Source: Flavobacteriales bacterium UBA852 (GTDB lineage Bacteria > Bacteroidota > Bacteroidia > Flavobacteriales_E > Vicingaceae). Taken from it: DNA of 64,000 nt. The notes below the pieces were generated by a model. That model searched no databases. It was not told the origin of the DNA and worked only from the letters and a program-made list of their open reading frames with translations. The DNA is taken from NCBI GenBank assembly GCA_002295925.1, contig DBGO01000010.1:124001-188000 (forward strand). Reading direction: 5' to 3'. Numbering within the stretch: the stretch's first letter is position 1; every line of letters starts with the position of its first letter. The position numbers and the translations under genes were made by a program. Shown here in pieces: positions 9,253 to 19,700 of this stretch.

Positions 9253-10070
9253 GATAATCCAAAAGTTTTAAAAATAAGAGCAGGAAGATAGTTATTTACT
9301 ATTAATAAAGTTGAAAATATGACGATTATGTTGCCTAAATCATTTTCAAATGCCCCAAAAACCAAAATTGACAATGACGCTCGAACACCTAATTCCACCA
9401 TTAAAAATGAAGGGATTAATGTTCGAATAAGAAAAAATAGAGCAATGTATTTCCATAAATCTAAATAAGGAATTGAATGAACAGAAAAAATATAAAACAA
9501 CAAATAGCATTGAATCATAAAAACTGCGTAACGGGCAAATGAAAGCCAAGCAATATCTCTGTTATTATTTTTACTAAGAAAAAGAACAACAACAAGCAAA
9601 ATCACTAAAGACATTATGACTTTCAGATAATTATATCCGGCAAAAAAAGGTAAAAAAGCAAACCCCATTGTACCTACCAAAACAGTGGGTAAAAATTGAG
9701 CCAATGCATTATGTAAAGATTTAAAAAAGTTACTTTTATTATCACTGTCGGATAATGTTCTGTATGAAATATCACCAACACCTCCGGGAATAAACAAATT
9801 GGCAACCAAGCCATTTAATACAGTATTGGCCGCACTTTTCAAAGGTATTGCTTTTAACAATTGCCATTTTTTAACCTCCAAATACCAATTTGCACCTGCC
9901 AACGCCACAACAAAAATAAACAACAAGTATTTTGAAAAATTCAATTCAATTTTGGATAAATGAACTGAAACCGATTGCAGTTTATAAGCCGTAAACAGGA
10001 ATAATGCAACAATGATTGCATATTTCAAAGGTTTTTCAATAACTTTATATAGTTTTAAAATTGACTTCAT
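9225..10070 (-). CDS. Flippase-like membrane protein (lysylphosphatidylglycerol-synthase TM domain type)
   Basis: A 281-residue polytopic membrane protein with about seven hydrophobic segments. NGLVANLFIPGGVGDISYR and a late IRTLIPSFLMVELGVR segment resemble the flippase-like membrane domain of lysylphosphatidylglycerol synthases. Many bacterial members lack the synthase domain and are annotated only as putative lipid or glycolipid flippases. The overlapping GT2 downstream suggests a role in moving or modifying a lipid-linked sugar; that is inference. The ATG at 10070 directly touches the ruvC start codon at 10071 on the other strand, so the promoter of each gene must lie inside the other gene. 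Confidence 0.7.
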   Translation of the reverse strand: MKSILKLYKVIEKPLKYAIIVALFLFTAYKLQSVSVHLSKIELNFSKYLLFIFVVALAGANWYLEVKKWQLLKAIPLKSAANTVLNGLVANLFIPGGVGDISYRTLSDSDNKSNFFKSLHNALAQFLPTVLVGTMGFAFLPFFAGYNYLKVIMSLVILLVVVLFLSKNNNRDIAWLSFARYAVFMIQCYLLFYIFSVHSIPYLDLWKYIALFFLIRTLIPSFLMVELGVRASLSILVFGAFENDLGNIIVIFSTLLIVNNYLPALIFKTFGLSWLKKLSFS

Positions 10071-10628
10071 TTGAAAAAAGAACGGATAATATTAGGCATT
10101 GACCCGGGTACAAATATCATGGGCTACGGCGTTATTCATGTCAAAGGCAATACAATGCATTTTGTGGCAATGGGCGTGGTTCATTTGAGTAAATTAAAAG
10201 ATCCTATGCTAAAATTAAAAAAAATATTTGATGAAACAGGCCGATTGATTAAAATACACAATATAGATGAAGTTGCTTTGGAAGCTCCGTTTTACGGAAA
10301 AAACGTTCAAAGTATGCTTAAACTGGGAAGAGCGCAAGGAGTAGCAATTGCTGCTTCGTTGGCTCTTGATGTTCCGGCAAGTGAATATGCTCCCAAAAGG
10401 ATTAAACAAGCCATTACCGGTTCGGGTTCGGCAAGTAAAGAACAAGTTGCGGCAATGTTAAAATCCATTCTTAAAATAGAAAAAAACGCATCTTATTTAG
10501 ATGCGTCTGATGGATTGGCTGTAGCCGTTTGTCATTATTTTCAAAACTCCAATTCTTCACTTAAAACGGACAAAAATTATTCCGGATGGAAATCTTTTAT
10601 TGCTCAAAATAAAAACAGACTAAAATAA
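10071..10628 (+). CDS. ruvC: Crossover junction endodeoxyribonuclease RuvC
   Basis: RuvC resolves Holliday junctions together with RuvAB. The 185-residue protein has the RNase-H-like fold signature GIDPGTNIMGYG (Asp11), the second acidic residue in VALEAPFYGKN (Glu71) and the C-terminal acidic pair in DASDGLAVAVCH (Asp144/Asp147). The start is TTG at 10071: an in-frame TGA at 10062-10064 blocks any upstream start and no ATG precedes the active site. It is divergent from the flippase-like gene with no intergenic base, and its stop (10626-10628) abuts the stop of the convergent HIT gene. Confidence 0.95.
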   Translation: MKKERIILGIDPGTNIMGYGVIHVKGNTMHFVAMGVVHLSKLKDPMLKLKKIFDETGRLIKIHNIDEVALEAPFYGKNVQSMLKLGRAQGVAIAASLALDVPASEYAPKRIKQAITGSGSASKEQVAAMLKSILKIEKNASYLDASDGLAVAVCHYFQNSNSSLKTDKNYSGWKSFIAQNKNRLK

Positions 10629-11018
10629 TTAGGCAATTCGGATAGCTTGAGCAATTTTTTCCATTTCTTCACTTTCCAATTTTAATTTTGGCTTGGCAAA
10701 ATTTATATCTGAAACGTTGTTTATTGGTACCAAATGAATGTGAGTATGAGGAACCTCTAGCCCAATAACGGCAATACCAATGCGCTCGCAAGGAATCACC
10801 TTTTCTATTTTTTTGGCAACATCTTTGGCAAATGCCCACAGTTCCTTATACTCATCATCTTCCAAATCAAAAATATAATCAACCTCTTTTTTTGGAATAA
10901 CCAATGTATGCCCTTTAGCCAATGGATTGATATCTAAAAATGCATAGAACTTATCGTTCTCAGCAACAGTATAAGATGGAATTTCTTTTTTCCATATTTT
11001 AGTAAAAATAGTGCTCAT
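10629..11018 (-). CDS. HIT-family (histidine triad) nucleotide hydrolase
   Basis: A 129-residue Hint/HIT-type protein that probably cleaves phosphoramidate or nucleotidyl bonds such as AMP-amino compounds. The active site HTHIHLVPIN at residues 91-100 contains the three histidines (91, 93, 95). The N-terminus IFTKIWKKEIPSYTVAEND is typical of this family. It follows greA by 2 bases and is very likely co-transcribed with it, a pairing I have seen in other Bacteroidota. The stop codon abuts that of ruvC. Confidence 0.92.
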   Translation of the reverse strand: MSTIFTKIWKKEIPSYTVAENDKFYAFLDINPLAKGHTLVIPKKEVDYIFDLEDDEYKELWAFAKDVAKKIEKVIPCERIGIAVIGLEVPHTHIHLVPINNVSDINFAKPKLKLESEEMEKIAQAIRIA

Positions 11019-11020
11019 AA

Positions 11021-11494
11021 CTAACGTGAAATTTCAAGTATTTCAAACTTTATTATACCATTAGGCACTTGCACTTCGGTAATATCGCCAACTTTTTTCC
11101 CAAGCAAGCCTTTACCGATAGGTGAATCAACACTAATTTTCTTTTGTTTTAAGTCAGCTTCTTTTTCCGAAACCAACGTATATTCCATAACAGCATTATT
11201 GGCTAAATTCTTAATTTTCACTTTTGATAAAATCAACGCCTTTGAAGTATCTAATTGACTCTCATCAACAATGCGTGCATTAGCGATTAAAGTTTCAAGC
11301 TTGGAAATTTTCATTTCTAACAACCCTTGCGCTTCTTTTGCCGCATCATATTCGGCATTTTCAGAAAGATCTCCTTTCTCGCGGGCTTCTGCAATTTGTT
11401 GCGAAATTTTAGGACGTTCAACATTTTTCATGTGTTCTAATTCATCCTTCAATTTTTTTAAACCTTCTTCTGTATAGTAATTTATAGTACTCAT
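11021..11494 (-). CDS. greA: Transcription elongation factor GreA
   Basis: GreA rescues backtracked RNA polymerase by stimulating transcript cleavage. The 157-residue product has the normal length. The N-terminal coiled-coil hairpin (about residues 6-75) carries the acidic tip region ENAEYDAAKEAQ, and the C-terminal FKBP-like domain contains SPIGKGLLGKKVGD. The start is ATG at 11494. It heads a two-gene unit with the HIT gene. Confidence 0.95.
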   Translation of the reverse strand: MSTINYYTEEGLKKLKDELEHMKNVERPKISQQIAEAREKGDLSENAEYDAAKEAQGLLEMKISKLETLIANARIVDESQLDTSKALILSKVKIKNLANNAVMEYTLVSEKEADLKQKKISVDSPIGKGLLGKKVGDITEVQVPNGIIKFEILEISR

Positions 11495-11550
11495 AATTAA
11501 TTGATTTTTAATTTTATTTTTTAGATAATGGCTCTAAATAAATAACCACA

Positions 11551-11579
11551 AAAGAGAACCCTCATAGAGAGTTCTCTTT
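11551..11579 (-). terminator. Rho-independent-type hairpin after the PorV/PorQ-like gene
   Basis: AAAGAGAAC (11551-11559) pairs with GTTCTCTTT (11571-11579) around an 11-base loop. It lies about 33 bases past the stop of the minus-strand outer-membrane operon, and on the minus strand the stem ends in a T-run. Confidence 0.7.
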
Positions 11580-11611
11580 CGTTATACAAATATAAAATTT
11601 TTAAACTATTC

Positions 11612-12682
11612 TTACAAATTTATTCGCATACCGATATTATGTGTTCCACTAAACGGATTTGTAAATTGATACGCATAATCAATTGAGAATGTAGAACCAT
11701 TCTTATTTAATGGTGCTACAAAAGATAATCCGGCAGTTGGTCCGGTGTAAGCACTAGTACGTTTAGAACTGTCAAACCAAGTTTGAGATTCGAAAACATA
11801 ACCTAATCTTGCCATTACCATGGATTTATATCCGTATTCTACACCAAATCTATACTGGTCTTTAGTAAAAGAGTTTGATGTATAAGTAGCAGCAAGAGTT
11901 AATTTATGATCTGATTTAATTTCAAATGTTACAGTATCTTCAACAGCATTTAAATAAAAATCATACGAAGCACCAATATTTAATAATGAAGGTAATTCAA
12001 AATTGGCAGAACGATGCTCTTGCGTACTTGTAATACCTGTGATAGGATCAGTAGCTGTAAATGCTAAACCGTCACCTGAATATTTCATGGGTGGCCCAAC
12101 ATTTCTCAATGCGATACCAAACTTTATTTGATCATATTCTCCTGTTACATAGCGTACTCCGGCATCAAAAGCCATCCCTGAAGCTTTCACATTACTTATC
12201 GCTTCGTTGATTACTTTAAAACTAATTCCCCCGGTAATGCTGTTTGAAAATTCCTTAGCATAAGATAATGCCAGATTTAAATAGCTGGGACTAAAAGTAC
12301 CAATACCACCTTCAGGAAGGTTTACGGTAGTTACATCTATCTCTCCAAAACCAAGTGAAGTGACACCTAATGCTAACACGCCTGTTTCAGAAACTCGTTG
12401 TGAAAAACCAAAAGCGTTCATTTTAACACCACTTCCAACCAAAAGGCGAGTGTGCGTAAACATTAACTCTGTTTTTTTTGTAAATGCTAATCCTGCTACA
12501 TTTAAATGAACTGCTTCCAATCCTACAACTGAAGCACTATTGGCACTTCCCCATCCATTACTTTTTGCCCATGGGTTTAAAAGCAATTCGGACGCTCCGG
12601 CTTCTCCGGCTCTATCAGGATTACCTGCAAAAGATACAGTTGTTGCGCAAATTAACAGTACGCTTAATATTCTTTTTTTCAT
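11612..12682 (-). CDS. PorV/PorQ-family outer membrane beta-barrel protein
   Basis: A 356-residue exported protein: signal peptide at residues 1-19 (ending TVSFAG), then DRAGEAGASELLLNPWAKSNGWGSA, typical of the FadL-like PorV/PorQ group, then repeating amphipathic strands ending in a barrel-type C-terminus. In the T9SS, PorV binds folded cargo after translocation and hands it to the attachment complex; paralogues often sit beside particular cargo genes. It is the last gene of a three-gene operon (35 bases after the T9SS cargo gene, which follows a TonB receptor). This context suggests a shuttle dedicated to that cargo, which is inference. Confidence 0.8.
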   Translation of the reverse strand: MKKRILSVLLICATTVSFAGNPDRAGEAGASELLLNPWAKSNGWGSANSASVVGLEAVHLNVAGLAFTKKTELMFTHTRLLVGSGVKMNAFGFSQRVSETGVLALGVTSLGFGEIDVTTVNLPEGGIGTFSPSYLNLALSYAKEFSNSITGGISFKVINEAISNVKASGMAFDAGVRYVTGEYDQIKFGIALRNVGPPMKYSGDGLAFTATDPITGITSTQEHRSANFELPSLLNIGASYDFYLNAVEDTVTFEIKSDHKLTLAATYTSNSFTKDQYRFGVEYGYKSMVMARLGYVFESQTWFDSSKRTSAYTGPTAGLSFVAPLNKNGSTFSIDYAYQFTNPFSGTHNIGMRINL

Positions 12683-12717
12683 AAGAAGATATTTATATTT
12701 TTTATATAATCAATTTA

Positions 12718-15700
12718 TTAAAATCCATTTAAGTCTGTTGGGCGCATTACCCCAAACCATTTTAAGGTACGTTCACCAACATCAGGCACTGTTACATGTA
12801 TCAAATACACTCCTCCGGCGATTGGTATGCCGGCATGGTTTTTCAAATCCCAATCCAACGAGGTTTTACTGTCAGCTTTGTTGTAACTGCGCACCAATGT
12901 TCCGTTAATATTGTATATCTGTATTGTACACTCTTCCGGTAAATTGGTGATTTTTACTCGTGTATCCAACTGACCTACCTCGTATTCACTGGTTGAATAA
13001 TATGGATTTGGAACTACATTAATCATGGCCAAGGCTGAATCAATAGCCATTTCATCATTGGTTAAAGTTGCCAAATCGGTTAAATCAAAGCCATACATCG
13101 GGTTATCATTATTTCCAACATGACCGGTTGCAAATGATTCATAGCGTCGGCTTACTCGCAAGCGGATACGTACATCTGTACTCATGAAATCTTCACCTTC
13201 TTCAACTAATGGAATACCTACCCACATACAAGAACGCCATGCTGATCTCAAGTCAGAGATTGTCCCTGATTGAATCAAATTAGCTAAAGTTTGACCTTGA
13301 TCGTAAGCTGGCATACTTGTCAACACACCTGACATTTGGGTTTCCCCAAATACATAGATATAATGTTCTCCTCCCCAACGAGTTTCTGAGTTAAATACAC
13401 CATCATACAAAGTTGATGTTGGGTTCCACTTCATATCTCTACCATTCTCACCAGCTAACCAGCTGTTTTCAGCAAATGCCATATTTAATCGTTTTCCGGT
13501 TTCCAAATCAATGGCATATCCGGGGAACCACCCCATCCCGTTACCTGTTCCATCAGGATTTCCATTTTTGTCTACACTTGGTGCAGCACGTAAACTTAAG
13601 TGATCTGCATTTCCTTCTGATAAAGTGTTATCTGTTTGGGCTTCCAATACCGGACAACGAGTCCATTTACTCTTATCACTAGTAATTACTATATCTACAG
13701 AATGCAAGTATTTTTTCATATCGGCAATTAATCGATATCCTGTACCTGCAGCTCCTGGAGCATCATTAATACTTCCGCTTGAATTACTTGACGGATAACT
13801 TACCAAGTAATGTGGCGCCCATGTTCCGCCTAATAACTTTTCAAAATCTTCATTATCATCACCATTATAATCATTGTACAATGAATTATTAGGGTCACTA
13901 AATGTTCCTGAACGTATCCAGTTTTGATCAGTTTGTCCATCTATGTCAGCAACTCCTGTTAACCATTGTTTAGTACTGTCGCTAAACTCAATACTAGCAC
14001 CTATTGCTCCATTTCCATTATTTTCATCCTCAAATGGATTAATACTTTGTTTGATGGTTACCGATATTCCGTATTCAGGTAATATTTGTTCGTTCTCCAA
14101 TGCAATGCTCTTATCCGAATTTATTACTTTCCCATCAGGTGTAGTTAATTCCCATACCGCATTATTTAAATTACCTGCATTAGCTGTATCCAATAGTTTA
14201 ATAGTGAAATCTCCACCCTTTACATTCAGCGGATCAATTACTTTTACGTCTATTGGACCATACCCTTTTTGATATGTTGGCGTTGCTTTGAAATTACTGC
14301 TTAATATGGCTTGTTCTGATGCCTCTGTAAAACGTAATTCCATTCCCATATTTCCTATTCCTTCCAATCGGGTAATCTCCGGACTGTCTCCGTACTCGGC
14401 TTGTTGGTATGTTCCTCCATTCTCGGGTGCAGGATTATGAGGGATTACAGTTATTGGAATAATACCTCCTCCTGTAGCTGTCTTACGACTGGATATATAA
14501 GGTTTCTTTTGTCCGTCTAATGCACTTGGATCAAGCGGGTCATACGTTTTATAGTTATTATATCCATAAGCAACCGCAATATAATAATACGTTTTATGAT
14601 TCACCAATTTATCTACTCCTGTGGCAAATAAATCTTTGGTAACCCTGAATGAATGACGGATACCTTTATCTTCGCCATCTACCATTTCTTGTGGAACATT
14701 GGCTTGTAAATCTTCATCAAACGTATAATTGATTAAGCGTTTAACTCCGTTTTGTAAATCACATTGTGCAACTAAGCGTGCTTTATCAATGTCATATAAT
14801 TCGTTTACCGATACTGTAGCATCTTTTAATTGATAGATTTGATATCCTTCAAATTGATATGCCGATAAGCTGTCTTTTTGATCTTTGGTTAACGGCACAC
14901 CGTCTAACGTATCTGGTAAACCGGTAAACGGATCTTTTTCCCAATATTGCTCTTTGTAATTGTTTGATGACAAAGGATTGTCGATATATAGAATTATTTC
15001 ATTGTTTAATTCTTGAGCGGTTAAGTTCGGGGCATCCGGTCCGTCCAATACTTTAAAGCAATTGTCAAATAAAGCTTGCGCTTTGTCATCGGCAACTCTT
15101 AATTTATTTACAGACTCAAATGGATCACCACTTGTAGCACGAGCATAAACAACGCCTACTGTTAAGTCATTTACAGCACCCGGCTCTAAGGTAAACGGTC
15201 CGGCCGATTGGAATAATCGACGGTCAGCAGGTTGATTTCCAACACTTTGTTCTGTCCATAATATACCGGGATCTTGTCCTTTAGTACCCCAATGTAATGG
15301 GTCTGAATTTCCGGGGAACATGTAATCTGCTAATATTCCGGTAGCATTTGGATCGGCATTATGACCGTTTCCACCAAAAACCATTGCAGAACCATCTTTC
15401 CATTTACCGGTCATATAACGGTAATAGTCTAATGCAACTTGAGGGTCTGTTAAATAATTTGCACCTGTACTTGAATAGTACACAAACTTACGCATACCAT
15501 AACGTTCATTATCAATCACTCCATCACCATATCCTAATCCTAAACCTTCATAAGGAATACCATTTTGTGCTATAGCAACAGCAACATCAGTAGTTAGCGG
15601 ATTATCTATTCCGTCATTATCCATATAAGGACCTTCAAAGAAATCTATCCCAATAGCAGGTGGATTAGAGCCATAACCGATTGCACTACCATTATTTTCA

Positions 15701-16716
15701 TCAACCGCATCACCGTTGTAACAATATCCTAAACCTCTTCTAACATCACAACCAACATAATCATCTTGATAGTTACCAACATCTGCATCAACATATTGTC
15801 CAAAATAAGTATTTGCTAAAGTAAATGATGATCTGTTAATCAATTCATAATTATAAAATGTCATATCATTTACTTCATCATTTGTAGCAAAAGCAAATGC
15901 TTGTGCATGAATTTCCATACCAATGCTCGGTCCTTGTGACTCGGTGTGTGCATTTCCTTTATCATTAAAAATCCACCAATATGTTTGGTCTCCAAATAAA
16001 CGAATATCTCTTACCGCACGACAATCAATCTCACCGGTTAAGTCATAATATGGATAATCACCGGCTGTAGGGTCATAATATCCATCACCATCATAATCAT
16101 AAAATGGTGCTAAATATGTAGCTTGTCCTGCAGCAACATTCCCCATTGCAGGGTAATCATAAAAATATTGAGGTATTGAATAACCGGCAAATTGTGTTAA
16201 ATCACAGTTCGGATCATTTTTACAATCGAAATATGCTCGATGCATAATTACATCAGCACGTTCGATTTTGAAAAATTTATCCCACTCACTACAAGTTTGT
16301 GCATCAATTTCTGCGGTTGTTGTATTTAAAGGTCCTGTATAAAAATCAAATCCTCCGGAACCATATTTTGCAGCAGCTAATTTTAATTGACCATTAACAT
16401 CAATTCCTCCCATCCATAATCCTCCGGCGTATATAGCTGTATAACGTAAATCTCCCGGATTTTTCCTTTTTGGCACTTGATAATCGGCTATACCATTTGG
16501 TCTATCTTGCCACATCAAACCACCGGTTTCTATACGACACTTTACATTATTTAACTCTAAATAAGTAATTGCTGTAGCCGGAGTACATCCTGCAACGGGT
16601 TGAGGGTTATTATTTGTATTTCCTCCACCAGTTTTTTGCGCATTTGGCGGTAAGTATGCAAATGCAGTTGTTAATAACGCACTTAACCCGATTGTTAATG
16701 TATATTTAATTTTCAT
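12718..16716 (-). CDS. Large secreted protein with T9SS C-terminal sorting domain
   Basis: A 1332-residue exported protein of unknown function. A signal peptide (about residues 1-20, ending TTAFA) is followed by a long ectodomain rich in Asp, Gly and aromatic residues, including DYDGDGYYDPTAGDYPYYD, a likely Ca-binding surface. The last 90 residues form a type A-like sorting domain: VVPNPYYSTSEYE, then YNINGTLVRSY, then IAGGVYLIHVTVPDVGERTLKWFGVM. These are the marks of export through the T9SS and anchoring or release at the surface. It lies 45 bases after the TonB receptor gene and 35 bases before the PorV/PorQ-like gene. No enzymatic motif is apparent. Confidence 0.85.
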   Translation of the reverse strand: MKIKYTLTIGLSALLTTAFAYLPPNAQKTGGGNTNNNPQPVAGCTPATAITYLELNNVKCRIETGGLMWQDRPNGIADYQVPKRKNPGDLRYTAIYAGGLWMGGIDVNGQLKLAAAKYGSGGFDFYTGPLNTTTAEIDAQTCSEWDKFFKIERADVIMHRAYFDCKNDPNCDLTQFAGYSIPQYFYDYPAMGNVAAGQATYLAPFYDYDGDGYYDPTAGDYPYYDLTGEIDCRAVRDIRLFGDQTYWWIFNDKGNAHTESQGPSIGMEIHAQAFAFATNDEVNDMTFYNYELINRSSFTLANTYFGQYVDADVGNYQDDYVGCDVRRGLGYCYNGDAVDENNGSAIGYGSNPPAIGIDFFEGPYMDNDGIDNPLTTDVAVAIAQNGIPYEGLGLGYGDGVIDNERYGMRKFVYYSSTGANYLTDPQVALDYYRYMTGKWKDGSAMVFGGNGHNADPNATGILADYMFPGNSDPLHWGTKGQDPGILWTEQSVGNQPADRRLFQSAGPFTLEPGAVNDLTVGVVYARATSGDPFESVNKLRVADDKAQALFDNCFKVLDGPDAPNLTAQELNNEIILYIDNPLSSNNYKEQYWEKDPFTGLPDTLDGVPLTKDQKDSLSAYQFEGYQIYQLKDATVSVNELYDIDKARLVAQCDLQNGVKRLINYTFDEDLQANVPQEMVDGEDKGIRHSFRVTKDLFATGVDKLVNHKTYYYIAVAYGYNNYKTYDPLDPSALDGQKKPYISSRKTATGGGIIPITVIPHNPAPENGGTYQQAEYGDSPEITRLEGIGNMGMELRFTEASEQAILSSNFKATPTYQKGYGPIDVKVIDPLNVKGGDFTIKLLDTANAGNLNNAVWELTTPDGKVINSDKSIALENEQILPEYGISVTIKQSINPFEDENNGNGAIGASIEFSDSTKQWLTGVADIDGQTDQNWIRSGTFSDPNNSLYNDYNGDDNEDFEKLLGGTWAPHYLVSYPSSNSSGSINDAPGAAGTGYRLIADMKKYLHSVDIVITSDKSKWTRCPVLEAQTDNTLSEGNADHLSLRAAPSVDKNGNPDGTGNGMGWFPGYAIDLETGKRLNMAFAENSWLAGENGRDMKWNPTSTLYDGVFNSETRWGGEHYIYVFGETQMSGVLTSMPAYDQGQTLANLIQSGTISDLRSAWRSCMWVGIPLVEEGEDFMSTDVRIRLRVSRRYESFATGHVGNNDNPMYGFDLTDLATLTNDEMAIDSALAMINVVPNPYYSTSEYEVGQLDTRVKITNLPEECTIQIYNINGTLVRSYNKADSKTSLDWDLKNHAGIPIAGGVYLIHVTVPDVGERTLKWFGVMRPTDLNGF

Positions 16717-16761
16717 AATGAAAAATATTTATTTTAAATTATTTTTATTTATTCTATTTAA

Positions 16762-19700
16762 TTAAAAGTTAAGTAATAAACCTAATCTTACACGTCTTGG
16801 TAAACTGTAGAAGAAAGGATTTTGTAATTTAACTTGATATAAATCTCTAAAAGATTGTTCATTGGTTTGCTGAGCTATAATAGTTTGATAACGTGCATCG
16901 GCAAGATAACCGTCATCATCCGGGTTACCGGTTGTAGAATACACTCCAATAATATTTTTAGAGTTCAATACATTTAATATTTGGAAATATACATTTAAAG
17001 AAGCTTCTTTCTTATCTTCTTCTTCACCTTTACCCCACTTAATATTAAAGTCTTTATCAATTCGGGCATCTAAACGAGCTGTCCATGGTAATCTTGAACC
17101 GTTTAATTGACCTGAAATAGGAGTACTTTGCGAGTTAAATAAAGCTTGTCCAACAATTACACCTCGTTTTGTATAAGGTGTACCAGAACCAATATTTAAC
17201 ACAAAGTTTGCACCGGCATTTTCAAATATTTTTTTACCAAATAAAACAGGTCCATTGTAATTTTTACCCTCTCCATAGTGATAATCAATTGTACCTACAA
17301 TAGTATGACGTTGGTCAAATGACATTGGGAAGATAGTTCTTAAATTAGACTGACCTGCACTTACCAAGTTTAATGAACTGGTAGTTGAAGATCCGGTACC
17401 ATCAGCAAATTGTAAAGTATAACTTGCTCTCATCCAAACGTTTTTGAAACGACGTAAGTCATATGTAAATGTCAAACCTTTTACCGTACCGAAGTCATAG
17501 TTTCCGTAAGAGAAATAAGTCTCAGGATATGCTCCGTTCACACGAGTAACCTGAATCATATTACGCATTTCACGAACGAATGCTGACATTTTAAATGAAG
17601 AATAACTGTTTAATTTCTGTTGGAAACCTAATTCGTAGTCAATCGTCTTTTGTGGCTTTAAGTTAGGATTATTAATATAGTTAGAATTATTTTGAATAGT
17701 TAAATAATCCAATGGCTCTAATCTTATATTAGATGTAGGTCTTTGTGTAAGTACATCATAGTGGGCAAAGAACAATGCTTCATCAGAAATTGGGAAAGAG
17801 AATGCAATACGAGGCATTAAGTTAATTTGCGGTGTATAATCTTCAAAAGCATCAACTGTTAAATCATCGAAAGCCTTTTTATTTCCCGGTTCAACTAACC
17901 ATGGAGAAGGACTACCACCTGTAGCAGAAAGTGTTGAAGGATCGTTTACCTCTTGACCATTTGCATTATACCATGTATCTCCACTTCTATAACCTACCAC
18001 ATTGTCGGTAGAAGGATTGGTTACATCAGAAACATAAACGATATAATCATCACCAATATTAGCCGGGCGTTCTGTTAATCCTACTTCACCAACAGTTCGA
18101 GCAGGGAATAATAAATACTTATCTTTTAATACCGGTTGGTTGGCATCAAATCGATCTAAACGTAAACCGATATTAAATACCAAGTCTTCAAAATCAAATT
18201 TATCTTGAATATAAGCCGCCATATAAATTGGCTGGAAAGCGGGAATTAAGCGAGTAAAGTCACCATTCTCATCTTTATCGGTTAAGAAATCATTTAAAGA
18301 AGGATTCCCTTTTATTTTTTTACCAGTATAATCGTAACCCGCATAAGTCAATAGGTTATTATTAATTAACTCATCAGGTGAGAAATAATCTACTTTAAAA
18401 GCATCAGGACCTAAAGCATCCAAATCAATCCAATCGGTACCGTCAACGGGTAACCCTAAATTTTCACGTAAATTTCTGTCAAAAGTGGTTTGCGCAGTAT
18501 CATCGTATAATCTCTCGAAATAATACGTAGGGTATGTTCCATCATACACCATTGTATATTTAGAGTGATCCAATTGCTGAATATGAGAGTTTGTTAAGTT
18601 TCGTGCTATAGTCCATAAACTTGTTGGATTAATAGAATAAGTTCTATCAAAACGTTGCTCATATTCAAAACCTAAAGTAATTGCATGATTATTAATATCT
18701 GCGTTACCAGATGCACTAACACGGAACTGTTGATTATCAGTCAATGAATAATTATTGTATTGCACACCTTGAGCCGTCCACATTGAATAAACATCCAAAG
18801 GTGTTTGACCATTTAACAAACCACCACCGGCTTGCACATCTGTTGGTCTTTCATAATGTCCTACCGGATCATCATAGAAAGTGTAATACTCAGCAGTGTA
18901 ATTTGTTAAAATTGGGTTAATGGTAGAATCAGGCGTATAGTTATATGCTGTTTGGTTGTACCCATTCATATAATAACCAACACCATAAACAGTATCGCCA
19001 TTTTGATTAATTATGTAGTTCTCACCTTGTTGAGGATTTCCGTTTTGATCGGTTCCCCAAAATTGAGTAGTTCTTTCAAATTCAGATTCAAATTTTCCTA
19101 CATAACCATAACGAGATAGATTGTCTTTATGTGACTCATCTTGAATTGTTCTATGATATTTAGTATAATCTACCTGAAACGATACGAACGCATTTTTAAT
19201 TAATGAAGCATTTTCTTCGTCTTCATCATCAACATTATTAAACCGTTGCGTAAAACGACCATAAGCACGCCAGGTATAATCAATAACCTGAGGATTGTTT
19301 TGAGAATTTAAAAGAGCAAAAGCCGTGTTTGTTAAAGCGTATGGACTAGAACCACTTCTTACATATTCGTTACTATTTCTATAATCAAATGAACCTCCAA
19401 AAGTTAGTGTTGTATTATCTGTAGTTGCTACATCAATTTTCCCTACTAAGTTTATACTTTTACGCCCAACATTTTGACGATATTTAATTTTTTCCAAATC
19501 TGTCAATCGTAAATATTCCGCACTATTAACAACACCACCGGCTAAACCGCCTTTTAACCTTACGGGATGCGCATTTATTTCAGCCAGTTTTTCTTCTTTT
19601 ACACGATAATCTCCAATATAAGAAGGACGTGGATCAACTTCTGATTGCATAGACACAGCCAAGAAGAAACCTAATAGTGCTTTTTCAATATTTCCGGCAG

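Noticed and set aside
12540..12908. Plus-strand ORF of 122 codons over the junction of the PorV-like and T9SS cargo genes
   Set aside because: Antisense to a signal peptide and a T9SS sorting domain, both clearly readable on the minus strand.
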